From Magicicada septendecula (lineage: Eukaryota > Arthropoda > Insecta > Hemiptera > Cicadidae): a stretch of 64,000 bases of DNA. The DNA lies in contig CM068369.1 of NCBI GenBank assembly GCA_034769895.1, positions 428,197,479 through 428,261,478 of the forward strand, written 5' to 3'. The notes under the pieces were generated by a model that saw nothing but the letters and a program-made list of their open reading frames with translations, was not told the DNA's origin and searched no databases. Positions 35,030-45,983 of this stretch are shown in pieces. The stretch's first letter is position 1; the number at the start of each line of letters is the position of its first letter. The position numbers were made by a program, and so were the translations under genes.

Positions 35030-35665
35030 TTCTAAAAGTTGTTTTTAAGATAAGGTAGTAAGTTGTTCTTACTTGGGTTTTTGAATGTTGTGGTTTAATT
35101 CAAAATTCATTTTCTTTTGTCCATAAATTGTTTTCTAAATAATAGGTAGTAAGTAGTCATTACTTCATTTTTGAATTTTGTGATTTAATTCAAAATTCAT
35201 TTTCTCTTGTCCATAAATTGTTTTTTAAATAATAGGTAGTAAGTAGTCATTACTTCATTTTTGAATTTAGTGGTTTAATTCAAAATTCATTTTCTTTTTG
35301 ATTCATAAATGGTTTCCTAAATAATAGGTAGTAAGTTGTTCTTACTTCTTTTTTGAATTTTGAGATTTAATTCAAAATTCATTTTCTCTTGTCCATAAAT
35401 TGTTTTTTAAATAATAGGTAGTAAGTAGTCATTACTTCATTTTTGAATTTAGTGGTTTAATTCAAAATTCATTTTCTTTTTGATTCATAAATGGTTTCCT
35501 AAATAATAGGTAGTAAGTAGTCATTACTTCATTTTTGAATTTAGCGGTTTAATTCAAAATTCATTTTCTCTTGTCCATAAATTGTTTTCTAAATAGTAGG
35601 TAGTAAGTTGTTCTTACTTTTTTTTTGAATTTAGCGGTTTAATTCAAAATTCATTTTCTTTTTTA
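35030..35665 (-). repeat. Palindromic minisatellite, seven units (D1)
   Basis: Seven units of about 90 bases with cores such as AGTAAGTTGTTCTTACT or AGTAAGTAGTCATTACT, followed by TTTTTGAATTTAGTGGTTTAATTC. Position and design match the arrays of A and B, although the unit sequence has diverged; the dyad symmetry is kept. Confidence 0.85.
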
Positions 35666-35925
35666 TGATTTATAAATTACTCATAATATTTTTTCATAAA
35701 TATGGTTAACATATCATATTATTACCCTAAATATGGTATTAGCTCTCTTCTTTTCTTTACTTCAAATGTACTTCTTATTATTATTTTTCTTTTATATACC
35801 CAGGTTGAAGATTTTTATTAGGTTGGACAGTTGCTCATAATTTCTTTTTCTTTGACGTAGGTTTTTGGTCGTCGTCAGTTCTCATGACATCCATTTCCTT
35901 TTTGTGGAGGTGTATGGTATTAGAC
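35666..35925 (-). other. D1 spacer between minisatellite and gag end
   Basis: About 260 AT-rich bases without a frame. In A and B the integrase gene ends at the corresponding distance from the array; here there is no trace of it. Confidence 0.5.
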
Positions 35926-37535
35926 TTAACTGTAGTCTGTTACTTCAGTTGCGCTCATCGTCCGGATGACCATAGTCTTCATCATCGTTCCGGTACTAGT
36001 GACATCTCTGGCCTTTGTCTTGTATTTCATTTTTCTAGCTGCTATTCCTTTGTTGGCTGCTAAGCTTATTCGGCTCCCTCTATCATAGTGTTTTATACAC
36101 CAGTACATCTCTGGTCCTTCAATACCATTGACATATGATACCATTGACAATCTACCATATATTTCCATCCCTGTTGTATTCCATTTACCTCTGATCACTT
36201 CCCAGTGGTAAACTACTGTCTGCTGGTAAACCATCTCTGAGATTACCATCAATCTACTTCCATAATTTTTGGAACTCACGATTTCTTCATTGTTGGTAAT
36301 AGGGATATTATCATTATCAAATAAACCATGGTTCATCATTTCCATTTCTTCCTTTGTTTTCATTAATTTCTTTGGATGCCTCTTTCTCATTTCCTTTGGT
36401 TTCACTTCCATATCCTTAGTATCTTCTTTGTTCCCGTTCGTTTTCTTTTCAGGTAACACTATCACTGGCTCCATTGTTTTATTGTTTGGTATTTCCTTTC
36501 GTTCTGGTTTGCTGTTGTCCAGTGTCTTATCCAATTCTTCATCCAAGGATGTGATGTTTTTATCTATTTTTCATTCAAACCTTCCTTCAAGATTTGTCTG
36601 TATTCTTTTCTATTCCTTCTTTCCTCTTCCCTGTCTTCTTTCATTTCCTTATGCCATCATCGGTTATCCTCCCTTATTTCTTCTCTTAACCGTTGGTAGT
36701 CCTCTCTTAACTCTTCCAACCTCTCCCCCATCTTCTCTTCCATTTTCTTGTTATTCTCCTCCAATTTTTCTTCCATTTTTTTGCTGGTTTCCTCCAATTT
36801 CTGATTAGTTTCATCAAATTTCCTTCTTAAAGATCGGTTGTCTTTCTTCATTTCCTTGTTGGTTTCTTCCATCTTGTCTTCCAAATTCTTCTTATTTTCT
36901 TCCATTTTCTTTTCCACCTTTTTACTGGTTTCCTCAATTCTTCTATTGGTGTTTTCAATCTTTTTACTCAATTCTTCCTTTGTTGCTTGGTTGTCCTTCT
37001 TCAATTCTTCCTTTGTTGCTTCTATGCTCTTATTTATATCACTCAAATTTTCCTTAGTGGACTGGTTATCATTCTTCAAATCTTCTAATTTTTTATTATT
37101 TTCTTCTGTAGTAGAATCCATTTTCTTGCTTAATTCTTCCTTGGTTGCTTGGTTGTCCTTCTTCAATTCTTCTTTTAACGATTGGTTATCATTCTTCAAC
37201 TCTTCTTTTGTTGCTTGGTTGTCCTTCCTTAAGTTTTCTTCCATCTTCTTGCTGTTTTCTTCCATCCTCTCCATCATTATCCTGAACATCTCCTGTATGT
37301 TACTATTCTCTGCTCGTGGTGGTTTCTCGGGTTGTTCTATTCGTTCCTCCCGGACATCGATTTCCCCTGTTTGTGTGTGCGCTTCGGGTTGTTCCTCTGG
37401 TGGTGCTGGTTTTTTACGTTCCACCCATTCTAATATCTTTTCCACGTCCTCCACTGGGGTCGCCTCCTTATCCTCCATATCGAGTTCTTTCTCGGCCTCC
37501 GCCGCTCTCTTCTTTGATGTGGCACGACGCATCAT
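35926..37535 (-). pseudogene. gag: D1 Gag-like protein, no pol (in-frame TGA and frameshift)
   Basis: The first open part (37535 to 36657, 292 codons) starts MMRRATSKKR with MEDKEATPVEDVE, the same N-terminus as B Gag, followed by a Lys/Glu coiled coil of KKDNQATKEEL and KKMEENNKK units. It ends at an in-frame TGA at 36657-36659. Beyond it the same frame continues (KEMKEDREEERR) until two extra bases near 36565, relative to D2, shift it; a 206-codon frame follows (36546-35926) with a basic segment (KRHPKKLMKTKEE) and a C-terminal region (QTVVYHWEVIRGKW, MYWCIKHYDRGSR) that I do not recognise. The capsid-like domain and Asn-rich tail of B Gag are absent. Confidence 0.75.
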
Positions 37536-37729
37536 CTTCCCTGATTCCCTGGCTGACTAACAGCTGCCAAGCTGAATTAGGAATTGGGTAAGTAATTACA
37601 GTAATTTCAACCCCTAATTACAGCCCTTTAGTTGGACGCCAATTTTGTAATAAATCTTTGAATTGTGCTAATAAGTGATAAATAAGATTTCTGTCGTATT
37701 ATTCTGTCCCACGTTGGATACGTCAACTT
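37536..37729 (-). other. D1 leader with degenerate primer sites
   Basis: On the minus strand, right after the LTR end, comes a decayed primer-site-like stretch containing CCAACGTGGGAC, and about 100 bases further a variant TTGGCGTCCAACTAAAGGGC preceded by TTACAAAA. This parallels the third and fourth cassettes of B. AGCTTGGCA precedes the gag start as in B. Confidence 0.65.
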
Positions 37730-40700
37730 TGTAATAATACTGTGAGTCCGCCTCCTTCAAGCCCTTCGATTGAAGCCAAATTTGTAATAATACGAGATTA
37801 TTACAATGTTAGAATGTGTGTAGTAACGTAGCTAATGTCTTCTAGTCTTCGTTATGCTCTCACTGTTGATCTTCACTTTTGTAATAAAACCATACTATAA
37901 TTGTAATTGTATAGTGTTCTGGTATAATATTACCCAGAATAATTTTTATGGTGTGTATGTGTAGTAGTGACGTTCCGCTCTGGGAATCGTCGAATTGGTA
38001 AAGTTCTTGGTCTTTGTTGTTATTAAATAAACTCGGTGTATATTGCTGTGGTAGCAATTTGAAATAAAATATAAATTTAAAATTTATATTTATAAAAAAA
38101 AATAATTTCGGAAAAAATGTTTTCGGTGTATTTATGTGCTTAATATTTAGGAATAAATCGAGGTTGTGGATTGTAATTATAATTATAATGGTATGGTGTT
38201 TATTTTGGTAATAAATTTCTGTTCTGTAAATTTGTTAAAAAAGACAATCCAATTAACTTCAAGTTAGGCGAAAACGGCTCTCTTCTTCTTATTCTTGAAA
38301 TGTTGTAGTTTCGCATATACTGCCTTTAAAGATTATCTAGTTTTCTTGGTTAATTAATGATTATGTCCTTTTATAAGAGAAATCAACTTCAATTTACCAA
38401 AAAACAAACAAAAACGTTTATTAAACACAATAATAAAGTTGGTCGATTAATTAATCGAGGTTACAATGCCGTATCGACTCGCTCAGGGTCGGTCGATATT
38501 AGAAGTTTTACAGTTGTATTATAAAAACAGGTTCTTTGAACGGTTATTAATATAAAAAGCCAGAGAAGGTCAGGGACATGAAAGTATAACACTTACAATT
38601 CAAAAAATGTCTTAAATTTAAACAATATAATGGTAGTTATTAATAATAAAAGTTTATATATAATTTTATTCGAACCAGAATGCAGTCTACAGTCGTGTCT
38701 TATTGAGGTGACAATATTGGATCAAAATGGCCACCTGACGCATGCGCGTTGATAGCTTCTAATGTTGACAAAGTACTTGTTGAGATGATATGTCCTTTCT
38801 TCGGTTAAATGTTCTTCACAATTGTATATGATCTTCTGGGGTATAGTTTATAGTCACTGGTGTATAATGGAATAGTTCACTTGTGTAAAAATGTTGTCAA
38901 ATGGGTATATCTACTGGTGTTTATGCGTGTCCGTTTAACCTCGAATTTTCACTTGGTGTTTGGTGCGATTTCAGTGTTATTTCATTTAATTAGTTATATG
39001 TGATTTCGTTTATTGGTGTTATGTAGTTCATGGGTCAACTTCACCACTTCACTTTAATTAAAATAGTTCAAAAATTTAATTGTACATAAACTGATTCCGT
39101 ACTCTGTTATAACGTAACAGCCATTACAGGTTGGTTCTATCAAATATTCACATGAAGTGCTCTCTTCGAGGTATAATAATGAACTGTCTGTATTTCCTTC
39201 GTCTCATGAAAATCTTAGCCTATATAATATATCTCATACATTGTTTCAAATTGTCATAACTTCCGACACACTTTAAAAACGTACATTATGCTCAGAATGT
39301 AATTTCGTTATTATTTAACTGTTTGAAATATTAAATACATATTCGTTTTCACTATTCTATTCTACTCATTTTGATAGTAATTAAGTTAGTATTACAAAGT
39401 TTTATCTGAAAATTATATTTCTTATAATTTTTGGGAGGTAGGCCTAAAATTATACTTCCTGTCTTCTAAGTAAATAATAGCCATTTTCCCTAATATAATT
39501 ATTATTCTATTAAATCTGAAATTGGTATAATTATCAATTCTCACTTATTTTATTGCAATTTAGTATATTAATGATGGTTTTTTAATATAATTCATTTGTA
39601 TATGACTCCCCCTAGGATAATGTCAGTGAATCCATTTCAGTTTTAATAGTATTTTATTAGACAAATAAATAATTTTACTCATATAATGACCATATCTTTA
39701 GAAAGCCTTATTTACATAGTATTTAATATGTTGAGTTTATCTTGCCTAAATATTGTCATTTTATCTGGTTTATAAGACTAGGTTTGTTAATTATACTGCA
39801 GTTTAAATTCATACTTTGGCCTAGATCTGATGTGTGGCTAATTTCCAAATGTTTTATTAATGTAGTTATTTTATATCCTTCTCTGACTGGTATAACAGTA
39901 ATTATTGATTATATAATTAACATATAACATCTCTCTATATCAAAACTGGTGTTCTGAATAACATTGTTTTGTATATCACCTAATAACATAAATAAAAAAT
40001 ATTCTATAACATTGGAATGGTATCTATTTTTAGATATTGCATTCCTAAATTAAAATGAACAATAAAATAACAAATTATAACACTAACATTTCTTATGGAT
40101 AATCCTTACTCATCTAATTACTATATGTAATAGGAATCTGACATCCTGGTTACATATAATGGTTATCATCTTTTACTACTCAACATTAACAGTTTGTTTT
40201 GTAATTCCCCATTTTACAGGATTTATGCCCCCTCCTTAAGTATAACCCTGGCTATCTAAGTTATATTCCATTCTATGGAATGTTCATACAGCTTTAGTAG
40301 CTTTTTATTAGTAACATTACTATTTTATTATCAAAGTAGACACTGTTCACAAAACTTAAAGTTTATTACTTTGTACTGTAACTCATGCACCTTTTAAAGT
40401 TTATTAGTTATAATTTGATCACTTACACTTGTCTATGGTGAACTATCAATATATTTACTAGTCTTTTTCTAGTTTTTAACATGAAATATTCAACCATGGG
40501 GGGGAACTGTGATGATTTGTTTATACAAACTAAACAATAACTTTTTGAATGCACTAATATGTAATACTACTAACACTTTTAGTTTTTTGTCAGTTTTACA
40601 GTGATATGGTTTTTTAGGGTGTTATACTTTCTTTTTGGACATTCATTGATTTTGGGGTTTTTTGGGGTTCTATCCCTATGGGGTTTTTGTTTTATATGGG

Positions 40701-41773
40701 TCGTCTTAATTATTCTTCTTTCTTCCTTCTTCAGTAGATTTGGTTTTGGATTATTCTTCTTTCTTCTTTCTTCAGTAGTAGTAGTTTTGGTTTTCTTCCT
40801 TCTTCTCTCTTCAGTAGCTTTGATTGTTCTTCTTTCTTCTTTCTTCAGTAGTTTTAATTAGTCTTCCTTCTTCTTTCTTCAGTAGTAGTAGTTTTGGTTT
40901 ATTCTTCTTTCTTCTTTCTTCTTTGGTTTTTATTTTGATTATTCTTCTTTCTTCCTTCTTCAGTAGCTTTGATTGTTCTTCTTTCTTCTTTAGTTTTGAT
41001 TGTTCTTCTTTCTTCTCTAATCTTCAGTAGATTTGATTATTCTTCTTTCTTCAGTAGATTTTATTATTCCTCTTTCTTCTTTAGTTTTGGATTGTTCTTC
41101 TTTCTTCTTTAGTTTTGGTTATTCTTCCTTCTTCTCTAGTTTTAATTTAGTCTTCTTTCTTCTTTCTTCAGTAATGGTAGTTTTGGTTTATTCTTCTTTC
41201 TTCAGTAGTGGTAGTTTTGGTTTATTCTTCTTTCTTCAGTAGTTTTAATTAGTCTTCCTTCTTCTTTCTTCAGTAGTAGTAGTTTTAATTAGTTCTTCTT
41301 TCTTCTCTAGTTTTAATTAGTCTTCTTTCTTCTTTCTTCAGTAAATTTGGTTATTCTTCTTTCTTCTTTCTTCAGTAGTAGTTCTGATTTTAATTCTTCT
41401 TCTTTCTTCTTTGAGTTTGGTTCTTCTTCTTTCTTCCTTCTTCAGTAGTGGTAGTTTTGACTATTCTTCCTTCTTCTGTAGTTTTTCACTGTGTATGCCT
41501 TTGTTTCTTCTGGTCTGGTTTCCTTGTCGGGGTATATTAATTGCCTGCTTCTATCTTACCTGGGTAATTTTGTTATTATCATTTTTAGTCTTCTGGGTTT
41601 TTAAATTTGTATTACATTATATTATTTGCAGAAATTTTCTTTATTCAACCTTTCTTGTGAATATATTATTAAATAGTGCATTTTAATTGATTCTCATCTG
41701 GATATTCCATATATTAGAGTTTTATTAATGATCATTGAGTAATGTATTTGTGTGGATTATCTGTCACGCTACA
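37730..41773 (-). mobile_element. D array LTR 2, shared by D1 and D2 (4.04 kb)
   Basis: Serves at once as 5' LTR of D1 (leader and gag on its low side) and 3' LTR of D2 (polypurine region on its high side). It keeps the 534-base segment 38406-38939 missing from LTR 1, with AATAAACG on the minus strand at 38414-38421. The polypyrimidine repeat is at 40711-41480. Confidence 0.88.
40711..41480 (-). repeat. Polypurine/polypyrimidine repeat in D LTR 2
   Basis: Second copy of the repeat described at 32869-33638, essentially the same in sequence. Confidence 0.85.
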
Positions 41774-42873
41774 GATTGCTCTCTTCCAGAAGTGATTAGT
41801 TCAGATCATACTTAGTTTGTCTGAAGTAATTGCTTATGACATTATATTATAAATTATATTTCTTTACTTCCTTCACATTTCTAAAAATTTTTTCTTCTAT
41901 ATTTTTGACCTTATCTATATTTCATTATTAACTGGATTCTTACTGATAGTAATAGTCATCTGAGGTTCGTTATTTTTTATTTTTCCATTTTCTTCTTAAC
42001 TTGTTTCTTTATCCTTGGGATATTTATTCCCTAAAATTCCCTAACACGTTAGCTGGGGCAGTGTCCAGAGGGGCTCTGTAGGCTTCACACTCTGCTGGCC
42101 ATACTACGTCATTTATTGATAACAGAGGTAAATCATCTCTGACCAATACATAATAATACTGCTGGACTTATCTCAGACAGTCATTAATAAAAATTATATA
42201 AGAATAGTCCACCTTATGTATATAAAAAAAAATTAAATATCTTTGGATATTTCACTTCGTATACGAACAGATCTATTAACATTTCTATCTTAGTTAATTT
42301 CTATCTCAGTTATTTTTCTCAATGGTTAGCTCTGCTGGCATTTTATTTCTCCTTGTGGTGGGAAGCTGGTATAATATAATTATCACTCATTACTCAGAGT
42401 AAAGTTTTTAATTCTCTGTCATTTTTTGACTGTTATCACAATCTCTTTCTGGTCATTGGTAGCATATATTTTGTATTATATTTTTGTTCCTTTCTCAATT
42501 CTTGTGAATCGTTCCACTAGTATTAGGTTTTTTCAATTACTCTTTTAATTGTCTTTCTTATAACTGACATTTATTATATGATCATCTTTTTCTTATGGAT
42601 TTATTTATATATGGTTTTTTCTTTCTTTTTCAAAATTTTATTCTGCTCTTGCTTTTTATCCAAATGCACTCCTTAATTATTAATTCCATATGTTTAATAT
42701 CTCCGTTTATTTGACATAAAATTCTCATTAATTTTACTTCACAATAAGTTTATTCATTTAAATTGTATCAGTGGTTTGTACTGCCATTTCTTTATTCTTG
42801 AAAGTTTTTCAGAATTGGTCCCATATATAATTGTTTGTAATGTTTTATCCAAATTCTTTTTCTTCTTGTTCAT
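41774..42873 (-). other. 3' noncoding region of D2
   Basis: Same sequence as 33930-35029, including the candidate polypurine tract next to the LTR. Nothing coding. Confidence 0.7.
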
Positions 42874-43509
42874 TTCTAAAAGTTGTTTTTAAGATAAGGT
42901 AGTAAGTTGTTCTTACTTGGGTTTTTGAATGTTGTGGTTTAATTCAAAATTCATTTTCTTTTGTCCATAAATTGTTTTCTAAATAATAGGTAGTAAGTAG
43001 TCATTACTTCATTTTTGAATTTTGTGATTTAATTCAAAATTCATTTTCTCTTGTCCATAAATTGTTTTTTAAATAATAGGTAGTAAGTAGTCATTACTTC
43101 ATTTTTGAATTTAGTGGTTTAATTCAAAATTCATTTTCTTTTTGATTCATAAATGGTTTCCTAAATAATAGGTAGTAAGTTGTTCTTACTTCTTTTTTGA
43201 ATTTTGAGATTTAATTCAAAATTCATTTTCTCTTGTCCATAAATTGTTTTTTAAATAATAGGTAGTAAGTAGTCATTACTTCATTTTTGAATTTAGTGGT
43301 TTAATTCAAAATTCATTTTCTTTTTGATTCATAAATGGTTTCCTAAATAATAGGTAGTAAGTAGTCATTACTTCATTTTTGAATTTAGCGGTTTAATTCA
43401 AAATTCATTTTCTCTTGTCCATAAATTGTTTTCTAAATAGTAGGTAGTAAGTTGTTCTTACTTTTTTTTTGAATTTAGCGGTTTAATTCAAAATTCATTT
43501 TCTTTTTTA
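42874..43509 (-). repeat. Palindromic minisatellite, seven units (D2)
   Basis: Seven units in the same order as in D1, so the array was duplicated with the element and has not changed in copy number since. Confidence 0.85.
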
Positions 43510-43768
43510 TGATTCATAAATTACTCATAATATTTTTTCATAAATATGGTTAACATATCATATTATTACCCTAAATATGGTATTAGCTCTCTTCTTTTCT
43601 TTACTTCAAATGTACTTCTTATTATTATTTTTCTTTTATATACCCAGGTTGAAGATTTTTATTAGGTTGGACAGTTGCTCATAATTTCTTTTTCTTTGAC
43701 ATAGGTTTTTGGTCGTCGTCGGTTCTCATGACATCCATTTCCTTTTTGTGGAGGTTATGGTATTAGAC

Positions 43769-44579
43769 TTAACTGTAGTCTGTTACTTCAGTTGCGCTCA
43801 TCGTCCGGATGACCATAGTCTTCATCATCGTTCCGGTACTAGTGACATCTCTGGCCTTTGTCTTGTATTTCATTTTTCTAGCTGCTATTCCTTTGTTGGC
43901 TGCTAAGCTTATTCGGCTCCCTCTATCATAGTGTTTTATACACCAGTACGTCTCTGGTCCTTCAATGATCAATGATACCATTGACAATCTACCATATATT
44001 TCCATCCCTGTTGTATTCCATTTACCTCTGATCACTTCCCAGTGGTAAACTACTGTCTGCTGGTAAACCATCTCTGAGATTACCATCAATCTACTTCCAT
44101 AATTTTTGGAACTCACGATTTCTTCATTGTTGGTAATAGGGATATTATCATTATCAAATAAACCGTGGTTCATCATTTCCATTTCTTCCTTTGTTTTCAT
44201 TAATTTCTTTGGATGCCTCTTTCTCATTTCCTTTGGTTTCACTTCCATATCCTTAGTATCTTCTTTGTTCCCGTTCGTTTTCTTTTCAGGTAACACTATC
44301 ACTGGCTCCATTGTTTTATTGTTTGGTATTTCCTTTCGTTCTGGTTTGCTGTTGTCCAGTGTCTTATCCAATTCTTCATCCAAGGATGTGATGTTTTTAT
44401 CTATTTCACTCAAACCTTCCTTCAAGATTTGTCTGTATTCTTTTCTATCCCTTCTTTCCTCTTCCCTGTCTTCTTTCATTTCCTTATGCCATCATCGGTT
44501 ATCCTCCCTTATTTCTTCTCTTAACCGTTGGTAGTCCTCTCTTAACTCTTCCAACCTCTCCCCCATCTTCTCTTCCATT
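43769..44579 (-). pseudogene. gag: D2 Gag-like protein, C-terminal part, cut by element F
   Basis: The minus-strand frame 44479-43769 (236 codons) begins after an in-frame TGA at 44492-44494, the same stop as in D1. It lacks the two-base insertion of D1, so the coiled-coil end (SEIDKNITSLDEELDKTLDNS) and the unrecognised C-terminal region are in one frame. A short in-frame indel (SYVNGIEGPEM in D1, SLIIEGPET here) suggests past coding constraint or drift by codons. Upstream, gag is interrupted at 44579 by element F and resumes at 55778. Confidence 0.75.
44576..44579. other. Target-site duplication CATT, left
   Basis: CATT precedes the F 5' LTR and is repeated at 55778-55781. The D1 gag shows the uninterrupted sequence at 36740-36760. 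Confidence 0.9.
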
Positions 44580-45763
44580 TGTAGCGGGTCAAATTTTGGG
44601 TGTTTTTATTTTAACGGTTTGGGGCATTTATATTTTTACTTATTTCATTTTCGGGCGGGCTTGTATAAAATAATGTAAAAATGTATTATTGTGCAACGTA
44701 TTTGTCAGAATAACAGACCAGTGTTGAGAAACAGTTGGAAACAAAGCGAGACGCAGGTTGTTGTTGAGTAATGCGGCGAAGAATTTACCACCCCAATTTT
44801 TCGCAGAACTTTGCGTGTGTATGATCACGCCCGTATGCAACATTGATGGGCGGCGCGCCTGAAAGACGCTTGAGAAACACAACCCACGCTATGAAACATG
44901 GCGATGGGACGAAAAGTTAGTAGCTCCAAGTGACCGGCTACCGGAAACGCAATTAAACCACGCCTACTGCTAGTGACATTAATATCAAAGATGCCAATAT
45001 CGTCCTCTGGTACCACACATATACCAGCTATAGTCCATGCATAAAGTGGTTACGCCACCACAATTAAGCACAAACGGCGACTAAAACCTGATGGCCGTGA
45101 CTGCTCATTTCCCGCGACTCAACGAAGCACATTGCCCAGTTCGTCTCTGACGGTATCGGCGCTGACACGCGAGCTAAATATGCTCGTATAATTTCATTAG
45201 TTTTCAATAATGAAAGTAAAGTAATTCTTTTCAAAAACAGTGACAGGATGGGAGGAGAGTTGTAGAACACTAACTTTTAAATTTGGAATTCAGTTTCGTC
45301 TTTTTCCGAGACATTTTCGATCTACCGCGGGCTGGCCACGAGGTCACCGAAGAACGCGTGATCGGTAGTGATATAAAAATTATGTATTCAATCGGGTAAT
45401 TGGGGTTTAAGAACGGAATGTGAGTGATGAATGCGCAATGCTGGGCTGACCTATGTTTGTGTGTGAATGAAGTTGTATAATTGTCAATGATAAGGTAAGC
45501 GTAGAGTAAGTTAGGATGATCATGTAACAACCAATATCTATATATGTTATAACTAATTAATTTCAAAGTTGAAGTTTATAAACCGTTTGCTTAAATGATC
45601 TGACAAAATTAAAATTATCAATTCTCTTCTTAACAATGTGTAGAGTTAATTATTTCGTAACCTCGCACTGTTTCTGATCTCGCTTATAGAACTCTGGGGG
45701 GACCCTTAGGAAAAATGGTAAGTATAAGTGAATTAAATGTATAAATAAGTGAGTTTTTATACA
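44580..45763 (+). mobile_element. 5' LTR of element F (1184 bp)
   Basis: Starts TGTAGCGGGTC and ends TTATACA. It is the same length as the 3' LTR (54594-55777), with only two substitutions noticed (near 45165 and 45600), so F is young. It contains TTTCGGGCGGGC near its start, related to motifs repeated in the 3' noncoding region. Frames of 60-98 codons on its minus strand occur in both LTRs and are not taken as genes. Confidence 0.95.
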
Positions 45764-45765
45764 AA

Positions 45766-45783
45766 TGGCGCCCGAACAGGGAC
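45766..45783 (+). other. Primer-binding site of element F (tRNA-Lys, UUU type)
   Basis: TGGCGCCCGAACAGGGAC, two bases after the LTR, is an exact complement of the tRNA-Lys(UUU) 3' end, so F uses a different lysine isoacceptor from element B. Confidence 0.9.
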
Positions 45784-45983
45784 ATTATATAAAATAATTA
45801 TATAAATAAGCCAGAACTCAGAAACAGAGTGGGTAGCGAAAGAATAAAAAAGACGTAAAATTAAGGTTATGTTGTAACTACACATGGTAAAGAATAGTAC
45901 AATAATTTTATGCATAATATGATGGTGTAATATTTAGTACACGAAATAATTTTTTGAAAGAAATATTTAAACAAAATTTTAAA
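45784..45983 (+). other. Leader of element F
   Basis: 200 AT-rich bases between the primer site and gag. No frame; probably carries packaging signals that cannot be read directly. Confidence 0.5.

Noticed and set aside
36838..37560. 240-codon Ser/Phe-rich plus-strand frame opposite D gag
   Set aside because: It is the antisense shadow of the Lys/Glu coiled coil, which lacks stops on the other strand.
44640..45566. Minus-strand frames in the F LTRs
   Set aside because: They occur in both LTRs simply because those are identical, overlap one another and show no known motif.
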